Source: Veillonella sp. CHU740
GTDB lineage: Bacteria > Bacillota > Negativicutes > Veillonellales > Veillonellaceae
Direction of reading: 5' to 3'
Length of the DNA stretch: 64,000 bases
Assembly (NCBI RefSeq): GCF_003992055.1
Contig: NZ_RQVD01000011.1
Span: forward strand, 1 to 64,000
Below the pieces are notes generated by a model that searched no databases, was not told where the DNA came from, and saw only the letters and a program-made list of their open reading frames with translations. Shown piece by piece: positions 7,940 through 17,788 of this stretch. The translations under genes and the position numbers were made by a program. Position 1 is the first letter of the stretch. Each line of letters starts with the position of its first letter.

Positions 7940-9192
7940 CGTACCTGCCCATAGCCATAGACAAAATATTTATAGCTTGTTAAGGCATCTAACCCCATTG
8001 GTCCACGAGCATGCAGTTTTTGTGTACTAATGCCAATTTCAGCTCCTAAGCCAAATTCGAATCCATCTGTAAATCGAGTAGATGCATTCACATAGACTGT
8101 AGAAGCATCCACTAAGTTCATAAATCTCTCTGCCTCTATTGGTTTTTCTGTAATAATCATTTCAGAGTGTTTTGTACCAAATGTATTAATATGAGCAATA
8201 GCATCATCAATGGAAGATACTACTTTGAAGTTCACAATATAGTCATTATATTCTGTAGACCAGTTATCTTCTGTGGCTGTCTTCACTCGCGAAGACAAAC
8301 TTTGCACTTTTGTATCTCCATATATGGTAACGCCTTTTTCTTCTAACATAGATACAATCTTAGGTCCTAAATCTTGGAATCTCGCTTCATGTAATAGAAT
8401 TGTTTCCATCGCATTACATACAGATGGTCTTGATAATTTTGCATTTTCTAGCACTTTTAGAGCCATTGATTCATCAGCAGAAGCATCTACATAGCCATGA
8501 ACAACACCACTACCTGTTTCTATAACAGGAATTTTGCTGTTGTTCACTACAAATTGAATCAATCCTGCTCCACCACGTGGAATCATTACATCAATCCATT
8601 TACGTTGTGCTAAGAATTCACCTACAGCTTCTCGCTCAAGAATAGACACTAATTGAACCAGCTCTTTAGGCGCCCCACAGCGTTCTAAGGAACCTTGCAT
8701 AATGCCTACCATCGCTTCACTTGTGTGGTATGCTTCTTTACCACCACGAAGAATGATGGCATTGCCTGTCTTTATAGCTAAGGCAGCTGCATCCACTGTC
8801 ACATTGGGGCGTGCTTCATAAATCATGCCAATGACACCAATAGGGATTTGGCGCTTTTCTATACGCAATCCATTGTCTAAAGTTCGAGTTTCTAACACAG
8901 TACCAATTGGATCTCGTAAGGTAGCTACCTGACGAACTCCTTCACAAATTCCTTCGATGCGTTCCTTCGTCAAACGAAGACGATCCATCATCACAGATGG
9001 AACTCCATTCTCTTTAGCTTGAGAACAATCCATAGTATTCGCTTCCAAAATAGTTGGGATTGCCGTTTCTAAATCACAAGCAATTTGTTCTAAGATACAA
9101 TTTTTATCTTCTGAACTTAACACTTGTCCTGCCATAGAAGCCGACCGTGCTGCTTTGCCTAAACTTTCAAAATATGCAGTATATGGATTCAT
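7936..9192 (-). CDS. proA: Glutamate-5-semialdehyde dehydrogenase
   Basis: A 418-residue gamma-glutamyl-phosphate reductase of the aldehyde dehydrogenase superfamily, second step of proline synthesis. Visible landmarks are GVIGMIYEARPNVT, KTGNAIILRGGKEA, the catalytic cysteine in RPSVCNAMETIL and the C-terminal RFTDGFEFGLGAEIGIS. Length fits the family (about 415). It follows proB by three bases and so acts on that enzyme's unstable product. Confidence 0.97.
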   Translation of the reverse strand: MNPYTAYFESLGKAARSASMAGQVLSSEDKNCILEQIACDLETAIPTILEANTMDCSQAKENGVPSVMMDRLRLTKERIEGICEGVRQVATLRDPIGTVLETRTLDNGLRIEKRQIPIGVIGMIYEARPNVTVDAAALAIKTGNAIILRGGKEAYHTSEAMVGIMQGSLERCGAPKELVQLVSILEREAVGEFLAQRKWIDVMIPRGGAGLIQFVVNNSKIPVIETGSGVVHGYVDASADESMALKVLENAKLSRPSVCNAMETILLHEARFQDLGPKIVSMLEEKGVTIYGDTKVQSLSSRVKTATEDNWSTEYNDYIVNFKVVSSIDDAIAHINTFGTKHSEMIITEKPIEAERFMNLVDASTVYVNASTRFTDGFEFGLGAEIGISTQKLHARGPMGLDALTSYKYFVYGYGQVR

Positions 9193-9195
9193 AAT

Positions 9196-10323
9196 TTACT
9201 CCTGTCGTAAGACAACTAAGTTATCTCGATGTACCACTACATGATAGGTATCACGAACGCCTAATATAGTAGGGATATCCTGTGATTTACGTCCTTTAAT
9301 CTTTAATAAATCAGAAAGATTAAAATTTACAATACCACGAGCAATTTCTTCCCTATCGTGAACAATCGAAATCGTATCCCCTTCTTCAAATTGTCCTTCA
9401 CAAGATAGAATACCTACTGGCAACACGCTAGATCCATTAGTGAGTAATGCATCGCGGCATCCCTTATCTACATGAATGGTACCTTGCAAACGTGTGCCAA
9501 ATGCCATCCACCGCTTTTTAATTTGTGGTACATCACGATGAGGCCAGAAGTGCGTGCCTCGTTCTTCTCCATTCATAATGGCTTTAATGCTATCTGAATG
9601 ATCCCCAGAGGCAATCACCATATGAACACCAGAATTTGTCGCAATATGAGCAGCTTGTATCTTCGTATACATACCACCTGTACCTAAAGAGGACCCAGCA
9701 CCACCTGAAATTTCATAAATATAGGGTGTTAATGCCTCTACTTCGTGGATTAATGTAGCATTTGGATCCGTAGATGGATTAGCCGTATATAGCCCTTCGA
9801 TATCAGATAAAATAATTAATGCATCTGCATCAATAATGCTGGCAATGTTAGCAGATAATGTATCATTATCACCAATTTTAAATTCATCAATAGCCACCAC
9901 ATCATTTTCATTAATAATAGGAATTACACCTAACCCAATAAGGGCCGTCAATGTATTCCTTAAATTTAGATAATGACTGCGTTTCACCGTATCTTCCCGT
10001 GTTACCAAAATTTGTCCTACTGTATGTCCATACTCAGCAAATAGTTTTTCATACATATGTAGTAAAATCCCTTGTCCCACAGAAGCAGCTGCTTGTTTCA
10101 AGGCAATATCATCAGGCCTAGATGTAAATCCCAATGAGGGAAGACCGGCGGCAGTAGCCCCAGAAGAAACTAAAATCATTTCTTTCCCTGCATTGGCTAA
10201 ATTACAAATTTGGCGGACTAATACTTCCATTTTATCAATATTAATTCGTCCATTTGCATGCGTTAGTGAACTTGTCCCTACTTTGACAATCACACGCTTC
10301 GCCTGTCGTAGCTCTTCTCTCAT
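9196..10323 (-). CDS. proB: Glutamate 5-kinase with PUA domain
   Basis: A 375-residue enzyme that phosphorylates glutamate in the first step of proline synthesis. The amino-acid kinase domain (about 1-260) begins RVIVKVGTSSLT and contains VSSGATAAG, INENDVVAIDE and GTGGMYTKIQAA. A PUA domain fills the C-terminus (about 280-365). GAGGTG lies before the ATG. It forms an operon with yhbY upstream and proA downstream. Confidence 0.97.
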   Translation of the reverse strand: MREELRQAKRVIVKVGTSSLTHANGRINIDKMEVLVRQICNLANAGKEMILVSSGATAAGLPSLGFTSRPDDIALKQAAASVGQGILLHMYEKLFAEYGHTVGQILVTREDTVKRSHYLNLRNTLTALIGLGVIPIINENDVVAIDEFKIGDNDTLSANIASIIDADALIILSDIEGLYTANPSTDPNATLIHEVEALTPYIYEISGGAGSSLGTGGMYTKIQAAHIATNSGVHMVIASGDHSDSIKAIMNGEERGTHFWPHRDVPQIKKRWMAFGTRLQGTIHVDKGCRDALLTNGSSVLPVGILSCEGQFEEGDTISIVHDREEIARGIVNFNLSDLLKIKGRKSQDIPTILGVRDTYHVVVHRDNLVVLRQE

Positions 10324-10345
10324 CGCTTCACCTCATCTAAATAGA

Positions 10346-10633
10346 TTATCTTGGCAACTCAATTTTTGGATCTTTTGCTTTTTTGTACAACACACCATTA
10401 TGTCCAATAATTTGTACTAATTCTGCGCCTAACATATCTGCTAAGTCTGGTAAAATTTCTTTTGGGTCTTCTAAGCAGTTATTTAATACTTTCACTTTAA
10501 TTAATTCACGCTTTGTAATGGCTGCTCTTGCACTGTCGATAACTGGATTTTCCAATCCTCCTTTACCAATCATAACCACTGCTGGCATAGTGCTGGCCAA
10601 AGCACGCAAATATCGTTTTTGTTTTCCTGTCAT
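10346..10633 (-). CDS. yhbY: Ribosome-associated RNA-binding protein YhbY
   Basis: A 95-residue CRM-domain protein. The GKGG loop (VVMIGKGGLENPVI, about 20-33) is the signature of the YhbY/CRS1 family, which associates with pre-50S particles. AGGAG precedes the ATG. It lies eight bases downstream of obgE, another 50S assembly factor, as in many Firmicutes. Confidence 0.95.
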   Translation of the reverse strand: MTGKQKRYLRALASTMPAVVMIGKGGLENPVIDSARAAITKRELIKVKVLNNCLEDPKEILPDLADMLGAELVQIIGHNGVLYKKAKDPKIELPR

Positions 10634-10641
10634 TCTATCTC

Positions 10642-11913
10642 CTAATCATGGAATGTAAATCGCTGTTCACCGATGACTACTTCATCACCATCTTGGATGC
10701 CACGTTTTTTCAATTCCGCATCTAAATCCATGTATCGCCAAATTTTTTGGAATCTTCGTAGAGCTTGCTCATCATCAAGATTTGTCATAGCCACCAATTT
10801 TTCAATACGGGAGCCACTAATAATGTAGGATGCATCGTCACCTCGAGTGATGACAAAGTCTGTATCAGGTTTTGCTTCATAGTATACAGTGTCATCCACT
10901 ACTTCTGGCTCTGGTACATAATTTTCCACATAGTACCACGCACGTTCTACTAATGCAGGCAAGCCTTCTCCAGTCAATGCATTCACCGCAAATACTTCGT
11001 AGTCTTGATCAGCGAAGTATTTTGTCACTCTTGGCAATGTTTCTTCATCTTGTAACAAGTCCGTTTTGTTCAATACAATTAATTGTTTTTTCTTACTTAA
11101 TTTTTCGCTATATTTGGCTAATTCTTCGTTAATTTTATGGAAATCTTCGATAGGGTCACGACCTTCTAATCCAGATACATCCAACACGTGTAGCAGAATA
11201 TTACTACGTTCTACATGGCGCAAGAAGGAATGTCCTAAGCCAATGCCTTCACTAGCCCCTTCAATCAAGCCTGGAATATCTGCCATAACGAAGCTTTTAC
11301 CTGGTGCTACAGATACGACCCCTAATACTGGAGTTAAGGTAGTAAAGTGGTACGCAGCCACTTCTGGTTTTGCAGAAGACACTTTGCGGATGATAGAAGA
11401 TTTACCCACGCTTGGGTACCCCAATAATCCCACATCAGCTAACACTTTTAATTCAAGGTTTAACCAACGTTCTTCACCTGGCTCTCCTTTTTCAGCAAAA
11501 GTTGGTACACGATTGGCACTGTTTTGGAACCGAGCGTTACCACGGCCACCTCGACCACCTTTGGCAACCATGTAGGTTTGTCCATCTTCCACTAAGTCCG
11601 CCATTAATTTACCAGATTCTTCATCTGTTACCGTTGTTCCCAAAGGAACAGAGACAATTAAATTTTCAGCGCCACGGCCATGCTTGTTGGCACTTTGTCC
11701 AGCACCACCAGTATCGCCTTTGAATTGACGTTTATATCTAAAATCAACAAGTGTATTGATATTTCTGTCAGCTTTTAAAATGATGTCAGCACCTTTGCCG
11801 CCATCGCCACCATTCGGTCCCCCTTGTGGTACATATTTTTCTCGACGGAAACTACTCATACCGTTACCGCCATCTCCCGCTTTCACTAATATACGGGCAC
11901 GATCTATAAACAT
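10642..11913 (-). CDS. obgE: GTPase ObgE/CgtA
   Basis: A 423-residue Obg GTPase involved in 50S maturation and stress response. Domain order is the glycine-rich Obg fold (1-158), the G domain (about 159-330, with G1 GYPSVGKSS, G3 DIPG and G4 NKTDLL) and a C-terminal OCT domain (about 345-420). GAGGAT precedes the ATG. The upstream 46 bases, between ctpA and this gene, hold a UUCG-capped hairpin. Confidence 0.97.
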   Translation of the reverse strand: MFIDRARILVKAGDGGNGMSSFRREKYVPQGGPNGGDGGKGADIILKADRNINTLVDFRYKRQFKGDTGGAGQSANKHGRGAENLIVSVPLGTTVTDEESGKLMADLVEDGQTYMVAKGGRGGRGNARFQNSANRVPTFAEKGEPGEERWLNLELKVLADVGLLGYPSVGKSSIIRKVSSAKPEVAAYHFTTLTPVLGVVSVAPGKSFVMADIPGLIEGASEGIGLGHSFLRHVERSNILLHVLDVSGLEGRDPIEDFHKINEELAKYSEKLSKKKQLIVLNKTDLLQDEETLPRVTKYFADQDYEVFAVNALTGEGLPALVERAWYYVENYVPEPEVVDDTVYYEAKPDTDFVITRGDDASYIISGSRIEKLVAMTNLDDEQALRRFQKIWRYMDLDAELKKRGIQDGDEVVIGEQRFTFHD

Positions 11914-11935
11914 ATTTTTATCCTCTAGCCCTATA

Positions 11936-11961
11936 GATAGAGCGGCCGAAGCCGCTATATC
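11936..11961 (-). repeat. UUCG-capped hairpin at the ctpA stop
   Basis: On the minus strand, arms AGCGGC and GCCGCT close a UUCG tetraloop, with four more pairs (GATA/TATC) beyond one mismatch. It overlaps the ctpA stop codon and has no T-run, so it is probably an mRNA stability or processing element and not a terminator. Confidence 0.6.
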
Positions 11962-13207
11962 ATAGAGTTTTTACAATTTCTAAAGCTCGATCCAATTGCA
12001 CATCTTGTTTTGGATTTACTTTGGACGGCTCTACTAATTCGTCTGGTTCAATACCAATACCATCAATCACTCTATCATTTGGTGTGTGATAGCGAGCAAT
12101 AGTAATCTTTAAACCTTCTCCATTTAAACCTTGTATAACACTTTGTACTGTACCTTTTCCATAACTCTTAGTACCAACAATAGTACCTGATTTGGTATCT
12201 TGTACAGCACCAGCAATAATTTCAGAAGCGCTCGCAGAATTGCCATTAATCAGCACAACTAACGGTAACTGCTTGTGCTCTCCATCAGACATATACATTT
12301 TTTGCGTACTATGTCGTGTTTTTACTGTCACAATTGGCCCCTTAGGAACCACATATTGACCGATCCCTTGTGCCGTTGTTAATAAACCACCTGGGTTATC
12401 TCTGAGATCAAGAATTAACCGTTCCATTCCTTGTGAAAGTAACTCTTCGTAGGCAGTTTGAAACTCTCCTACTGTTTTTTCTGCAAACTGAGATATGCGA
12501 ATATACCCAACACCTGGTTCTACCATACGACTTTTAACAGTAGGCATAACAATCGTTTTTCGCTCAATCTTAACATCTTGAGTTTCACCGTCACGTACAA
12601 TACGAAGCACCACAAATGTACCAGCCTCACCTCGAATATGCGTTGCTGCCTCTTCTCGTTTAATCTCTGAGACTGGCACTCCGTCGATGGCAATGATTTC
12701 ATCACCCTTTTGCAACCCAGCAGCCTCCGCTGGTTGGCCTTCCATCGTAGCCCCAACTTTGAGCTTGTTCTCTTCCGATACATCTAGAAGTAGACCAATT
12801 CCACTATAGGTAGAAGAAGTATGCATCTCCAATTCTTTCATTTCTTCTTGATCCAAATAGGAGGTATGCTTATCATTCGTACCTTTTACTAACCCTTTTA
12901 ACATGCCTAAAAAGAGTTCTTCCTTAGGTGGCTCATCCATAGCCATTCGTGTAGTTAAAAAGTATGTATAGGAAAATTTTGCAAATCCTAAGGGAGATCC
13001 TGAAATATACCAGAAAAAAGCTGTTAGAACCATGAGTGAAGACGCAATTGCTATAACAACACCAAGTGCAATAAGCTTTACCTTACTCCATTGTGATACC
13101 TTGTTTGCTAGTCCCATTCCCTCATTAGTATGAGGATACGGAGGCATAGGTGCCCCCGTATATTCATTTACATCGTTCCAAGATGATTTTTTATCTTGTT
13201 CTGTCAT
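11960..13207 (-). CDS. ctpA: Carboxyl-terminal processing protease (S41)
   Basis: A 415-residue envelope serine protease. A soluble proline-rich N-terminus is followed by one membrane span (about 43-67), a PDZ domain (about 125-205, with GIGLLLD and LQKGDEIIAIDG) and the S41 catalytic core. The active serine lies in NGNSASASE and the general-base lysine in TKSYGKGTVQ. Family members process or degrade periplasmic proteins, often cell-wall hydrolases. It follows the M23 peptidase gene by eight bases, so it may control that enzyme (inference). Confidence 0.95.
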   Translation of the reverse strand: MTEQDKKSSWNDVNEYTGAPMPPYPHTNEGMGLANKVSQWSKVKLIALGVVIAIASSLMVLTAFFWYISGSPLGFAKFSYTYFLTTRMAMDEPPKEELFLGMLKGLVKGTNDKHTSYLDQEEMKELEMHTSSTYSGIGLLLDVSEENKLKVGATMEGQPAEAAGLQKGDEIIAIDGVPVSEIKREEAATHIRGEAGTFVVLRIVRDGETQDVKIERKTIVMPTVKSRMVEPGVGYIRISQFAEKTVGEFQTAYEELLSQGMERLILDLRDNPGGLLTTAQGIGQYVVPKGPIVTVKTRHSTQKMYMSDGEHKQLPLVVLINGNSASASEIIAGAVQDTKSGTIVGTKSYGKGTVQSVIQGLNGEGLKITIARYHTPNDRVIDGIGIEPDELVEPSKVNPKQDVQLDRALEIVKTL

Positions 13208-13215
13208 AGTATCCT

Positions 13216-14403
13216 CTATAAGTATCCCATTGGATCATGAGGCTCACCATTGATACGCACTTCAAAATGAAGATGCGGACCAGTAGATCCACCTGTATTA
13301 CCCGAGTAGGATACTACTTGACCTTTAGAAACAGTTTGACCCGCACTGACTGCGACTTCACTATTATGAGCATATAAGGTAGACATACCATTACCATGGT
13401 CAATGATAACGGTGTACCCATACCCACTGATCCAACCTGCTTCAGCTACAACACCACCATCAGCGGCATGTACTGGTGTACCTTCGTCAACACCGAAGTC
13501 AGTACCCGCATGTAAACGACTTGTACCATAGATTGGATGAATACGCCAACCAAAATCAGAGGTAATTGGAGCATTAACTGGTGCAGCCAATTGACCAGTA
13601 CCTTGTACCCATGTAGTAGCTTCTGATGAGCCGCCACCACCGCCAGAACTACCAGCTGCATTTGCCGCTGCTGCACGTTCTGCCGCACGTTGTTGTAACA
13701 TCGCTGTAATACTTGCAGAGGAAGCCATTAATTCATTATACGCCCGTTCAGCTGTGTCACGGTCATTCATAGCTTTTTCTAATACAGCTTGACGTTCTGC
13801 TTTTTTCTTATTAATAAGATCTTCTTTTTCTTGTTTTACTTTTTCAAGTTCCAATACTTTGGCACGATCTTCTTCAAGCTTTGCTTTTTTACTAGCAATT
13901 TCTTCTCGCTCTACCTTAATTGTATTAATTAATTCTGTATCGGAATGAAGAATGCGTTTTAACATCTCCATACGATTTGCAAAATCACTAAAGTCTTTAG
14001 AACCAATCACCACATCTAGATAACTAAGTCGACCATTAATATAAATATCACGCACTCGTTTATAGAATACTTTTTCTCGAGCTTGAAGTTTATCTTGCGC
14101 CGCTTTTAATTCTGCTTCCGTTTTTGTGATCTCTTGGTCCAATTTAATACGGTCAGCTTGAACTTGCTTTAATTCAGCTGTGGCTGTATCTAATTCAATT
14201 TGTATAGCATGTAACTGTTCATATACGGTACCAATGGTTTTTTCTGCTTCCGACTTTTTATTCGCTTCATCTGTCATCTGTTGTTGAATATTTGACAATT
14301 GATTCGTTAAGTCTTCGTCTTCTGCATGATACCAATACGGTGTAGCCATCATAAGAGAACCGCATAGTAAACCAGCCACTAGTTTAACTGTTTTTCTATC
14401 CAT
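13216..14403 (-). CDS. Coiled-coil M23 peptidase (EnvC/PcsB-like)
   Basis: A 395-residue exported protein. It has a signal-like N-terminus (about 1-26), a long charged coiled coil (about 30-245), a Gly/Ser/Ala linker and a C-terminal LytM/M23 domain (about 275-395). The zinc ligands are intact: H298 and D302 in LHAGTDFG, and H377 and H379 in GPHLHFEV. This suggests an active peptidoglycan endopeptidase, unlike E. coli EnvC, which has lost these residues. It sits six bases after ftsX, whose complex controls this type of hydrolase in other bacteria. Confidence 0.92.
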   Translation of the reverse strand: MDRKTVKLVAGLLCGSLMMATPYWYHAEDEDLTNQLSNIQQQMTDEANKKSEAEKTIGTVYEQLHAIQIELDTATAELKQVQADRIKLDQEITKTEAELKAAQDKLQAREKVFYKRVRDIYINGRLSYLDVVIGSKDFSDFANRMEMLKRILHSDTELINTIKVEREEIASKKAKLEEDRAKVLELEKVKQEKEDLINKKKAERQAVLEKAMNDRDTAERAYNELMASSASITAMLQQRAAERAAAANAAGSSGGGGGSSEATTWVQGTGQLAAPVNAPITSDFGWRIHPIYGTSRLHAGTDFGVDEGTPVHAADGGVVAEAGWISGYGYTVIIDHGNGMSTLYAHNSEVAVSAGQTVSKGQVVSYSGNTGGSTGPHLHFEVRINGEPHDPMGYL

Positions 14404-14409
14404 GAGTTC

Positions 14410-15297
14410 CTACACTTTCATATATTGTTTTAACGAAATAGTACTACCGATAGCACCCACAATAATACCAACACCTACTAATCCACCAGATAGCTGATAA
14501 ATAAATGGCATTAATGGTACCAATGGCATAAATGCAAAGTTAGCAACTACTTGAGCCGTCACATATTGATAGAACTGCCATGTAGCAAGGCCTGCAATGA
14601 TACCACCAATAGCACCTAAGAACATACCTTCTAATAAGAATGGCCAACGGATAAATCCATTCGTAGCACCCACATATTTCATGATTCCAATTTCTTTACG
14701 ACGCGCGAACACAGTCAAACGAATTGTATTGGAAATAATAAATAATGTTGCACCCGCTAAGAAGCCAATCAAGATAATTCCACCGATACGAATAATCTTT
14801 GTCACTTCAAAAATTTGCTCAATTACATCTTGTCCATAATGGGCACTCTCTACTTCAGGATATTTAGAAACTAATTCTGCTGTAGATTTAACTTGATCTG
14901 GAGTATTGAACGTCAACACATATGATGTAGGTAGTGGATTATGTCCATCTAGAGAGTCCACTAATTGTTGTTGTTCTCCCAAACGTTCTTTAAAGCGTTT
15001 CATCGCTTCATCTTTGGTAACAAATTCAATTTCCTTTAAGTCTGGCAAAGCTTTTAGCTTTTTGCCTAATTCCATCACTTGTGGTGTTGTTAAATTATCT
15101 TTCAAATAGATACTAATTTGTACTTGGCTTTCTAAATGGGATGCTAAATTATTTAAATTCACTACCCCACAAGCAAATACACCTAAAATAAACAATGACA
15201 ATGCCACTGTGGAAATAGATGCCAATGACATCAATCCATTACGTCGCATAGACTTAATGGCTTCTTTTATAAAATAGATAAATGTTCTAATTTTCAT
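14410..15297 (-). CDS. ftsX: Cell division ABC permease FtsX
   Basis: About 295 residues with the FtsX layout: a short cytoplasmic start, first span (about 22-45), an extracellular domain (about 50-165) and three C-terminal spans. FtsX pairs with FtsE and passes a signal across the membrane to wall hydrolases. The ATG at 15297 (MKIRTFIYFI) follows AGAGGTG and is preferred to a GTG at 15309. The start lies inside the end of ftsE, so translation is coupled. Confidence 0.95.
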   Translation of the reverse strand: MKIRTFIYFIKEAIKSMRRNGLMSLASISTVALSLFILGVFACGVVNLNNLASHLESQVQISIYLKDNLTTPQVMELGKKLKALPDLKEIEFVTKDEAMKRFKERLGEQQQLVDSLDGHNPLPTSYVLTFNTPDQVKSTAELVSKYPEVESAHYGQDVIEQIFEVTKIIRIGGIILIGFLAGATLFIISNTIRLTVFARRKEIGIMKYVGATNGFIRWPFLLEGMFLGAIGGIIAGLATWQFYQYVTAQVVANFAFMPLVPLMPFIYQLSGGLVGVGIIVGAIGSTISLKQYMKV

Positions 15298-15973
15298 GGA
15301 ATTCGGCACCTCTCATTTGATCACTCACTACACGGCCATTTTCTAAGGCAATGACGCGTTTATTCAAATATGACACCATATCCATATCATGAGTCACCAT
15401 GACAACCGTTGTGCCAGAATTATTAATCGCTTTGAATAAGTCAGAAATATCACGACTCGTTTGAGGATCCAAGTTTCCTGTAGGCTCATCCGCAATGAGT
15501 ACTAATGGTTTGTTGACAATAGCTCTAGCAATAGCGACACGTTGTTGCTCACCACCACTTAGATCTTGTGGTAAATCGTTAGCTTTATCACTAAGTCCAA
15601 CTAAATCAAGAACATTCAACACTTTATCTTTAATAACTTTTGGTTTTTCTTCAATAACTTCCAAGGCAAATGCAACATTTTCAAATACTGTTTTAGATGG
15701 CAATAAGCGGAAATCTTGGAAAACAATACCTAGTTTTCTACGCAAATATGGTACTTTGCCCGACTTGATACGCGTTACATCTACATCATTTACAAAAACC
15801 GTTCCAGAATCAGGTTTTACCTCATGTGAAAGAAGTTTAATAAATGTGGATTTACCTGCACCAGAGTGTCCACAAACTAGTACAAATTCTCCTTTTTCAA
15901 TATGAATGGATACGTCCTCTAAAGCGACTGAACCATTATCATAGACTTTATGGACATTTCTAAATTCAATCAT
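15287..15973 (-). CDS. ftsE: Cell division ATP-binding protein FtsE
   Basis: A 228-residue ABC ATPase. Walker A is GHSGAGKST, the signature is LSGGEQQR and Walker B is VLIADEPTGNLD. The partner permease gene ftsX overlaps its 3' end. The ftsE-ftsX-M23 peptidase-ctpA run makes one functional unit for septal wall remodelling. Confidence 0.97.
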   Translation of the reverse strand: MIEFRNVHKVYDNGSVALEDVSIHIEKGEFVLVCGHSGAGKSTFIKLLSHEVKPDSGTVFVNDVDVTRIKSGKVPYLRRKLGIVFQDFRLLPSKTVFENVAFALEVIEEKPKVIKDKVLNVLDLVGLSDKANDLPQDLSGGEQQRVAIARAIVNKPLVLIADEPTGNLDPQTSRDISDLFKAINNSGTTVVMVTHDMDMVSYLNKRVIALENGRVVSDQMRGAEFHEN

Positions 15974-15987
15974 TTTATCCTTCCCTT

Positions 15988-16920
15988 CTATTTTCTTGCT
16001 ATACCGCGTTTTGTAGCAGCCACAATGTCAGCAGCTGTTAAGCCATATTTAGCCATCAACTCTTTTGGTGTACCAGATTCACCAAATGTATCCTTTACAC
16101 CTACAAATTCCATAGGTACTGGAGCTTCTTTTACTACCACTTCTGCCACAGCACTGCCTAAGCCACCGATAATATTATGTTCTTCAGCTGTAATAATCAA
16201 TCCCGTTTCTTTCGCTGCTGCTACAATTGCATGTGTATCAATTGGTTTAATAGAAGCCATATTGATAACTCGCACAGAAATACCTTCTGTTTCTAATTGC
16301 TGCGCTGCTTCCACAGCTGGTCCTACTAAGGCACCACATGCAATGATGGTAGCTTCCTTACCGTCCCGTAATTGCTGTGACTTACCTGGTACAAACGTGT
16401 ATCCTTCTGGCGTTACATCCTCTACACTAGCACGGCCTAATCGTACATATACAGGACCTTTATACTCAGCTGCCCATGTAATAACTGCTTCTGTTTCTGC
16501 GGCATCAGCCGGTACTACTACCGTCATATTAGGCACTGTACGCATACAAGAAATATCTTCTAAACTTTGATGGGTCGCACCGTCTTCACCCACTGTAATG
16601 CCAGCATGAGTTGCACATACCTTTACATTTAATTTAGGGTAGCATACAGCATTACGCACTTGTTCAAAAGCACGCCCTGTAGCAAACATAGCAAAGGAAG
16701 ATACGAAAGGAACTTTTCCTGCTGCCGCTAAGCCAGCACCCACAGAAATTAAATTTTGCTCTGCAATCCCTACATTGAAGAATCGCTCAGGGTATACTTT
16801 TTTAAATTCATCAGTTTTTGTAGATTTTGATAAATCTGCATCTAATACAACAACATCTTTGTTCGTAGCGCCTACTTTAACTAACGCTGTACCATATGCT
16901 TCACGAGTCGCTTTTCCCAT
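15988..16920 (-). CDS. Transketolase, C-terminal subunit
   Basis: A 310-residue protein with the pyrimidine-binding and C-terminal domains of transketolase (RVAFV-type core, FVSSFAMFATGRAFEQ, HAGITVGEDGATHQ). With the adjacent N-terminal subunit it forms a two-piece enzyme for the non-oxidative pentose phosphate pathway, an arrangement common in anaerobic Firmicutes. It starts two bases after the N-terminal subunit gene. It might supply sedoheptulose 7-phosphate used by gmhA in this window (inference). Confidence 0.94.
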   Translation of the reverse strand: MGKATREAYGTALVKVGATNKDVVVLDADLSKSTKTDEFKKVYPERFFNVGIAEQNLISVGAGLAAAGKVPFVSSFAMFATGRAFEQVRNAVCYPKLNVKVCATHAGITVGEDGATHQSLEDISCMRTVPNMTVVVPADAAETEAVITWAAEYKGPVYVRLGRASVEDVTPEGYTFVPGKSQQLRDGKEATIIACGALVGPAVEAAQQLETEGISVRVINMASIKPIDTHAIVAAAKETGLIITAEEHNIIGGLGSAVAEVVVKEAPVPMEFVGVKDTFGESGTPKELMAKYGLTAADIVAATKRGIARK

Positions 16921-16922
16921 GA

Positions 16923-17750
16923 TTACACCTCCAACAATTCAGCAACAAATTGATCACATTCTTCTTGTGATGGTGCTTTGCCATGCCAACCTGCTTGGCC
17001 TTCCATAGCTTGTACACCTTTGCCTTTTATAGTATTCATAATCACCATAGTTGGTTTATCTGTCGTTGCTTTTGCTTCTGTAATAGCCGCATGCAATGCC
17101 TCTACATCATGTCCATCTACAACAATGACATGCCAACCGAAGGCTTTGAACTTTTCATCAATTGGCAATGGACTCATAACTTTCGTAATGTCTCCATCGA
17201 TTTGCAATCCATTAAAATCTACGAATGCCGTTAAGTTAGACAATTTGTAATGAGCTGCAAACATAGCTGCTTCCCATACTTGACCTTCTTCTATTTCTCC
17301 ATCTCCCAAAACGGAATATACACGGTACGATGCTCCATCAATTTTTCCTGCTAGTGCCATACCACAAGCTGCAGAAATCCCTTGTCCCAAAGAACCTGTA
17401 GACATATCTACACCTGGAGTATATTTCATATCTGGATGACCTTGTAAAATATGGTCAATTTTACGCAAGTTTAATAATTCTTCTGTTGGAAAAAATCCTT
17501 TTACCGCCAATGTTGCATACAAAGCTGGTGCAGCATGTCCTTTCGATAAGACAAAACGATCACGATTTGGATCTTTTGGCTCATTAGGATTCACATTCAT
17601 CTCTTGAAAGTATAACAGACTCATCACATCAGCAATGGATAAGGATCCACCTGGATGACCAGATTTTGCTGCTGTTACAGCTTTCACGATGTTCACACGA
17701 ATCGCTTTTGCTTTTTCTTGTATCAATTGTTTTTGTTCAAGTGTTAACAT
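16923..17750 (-). CDS. Transketolase, N-terminal subunit
   Basis: A 275-residue thiamine diphosphate-binding half of transketolase. GHPGGSLS and the cofactor motif GDGEIEEGQVWEAAMFAAHYKL...N are visible. The ATG at 17750 has GGAGG seven bases upstream and is preferred to an upstream start at 17774. The C-terminal half follows directly, so the holoenzyme is assembled from two chains. Confidence 0.95.
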   Translation of the reverse strand: MLTLEQKQLIQEKAKAIRVNIVKAVTAAKSGHPGGSLSIADVMSLLYFQEMNVNPNEPKDPNRDRFVLSKGHAAPALYATLAVKGFFPTEELLNLRKIDHILQGHPDMKYTPGVDMSTGSLGQGISAACGMALAGKIDGASYRVYSVLGDGEIEEGQVWEAAMFAAHYKLSNLTAFVDFNGLQIDGDITKVMSPLPIDEKFKAFGWHVIVVDGHDVEALHAAITEAKATTDKPTMVIMNTIKGKGVQAMEGQAGWHGKAPSQEECDQFVAELLEV

Positions 17751-17788
17751 ACTATACCCTCCCGTGTTATACACAATTTTAAGGTAAA

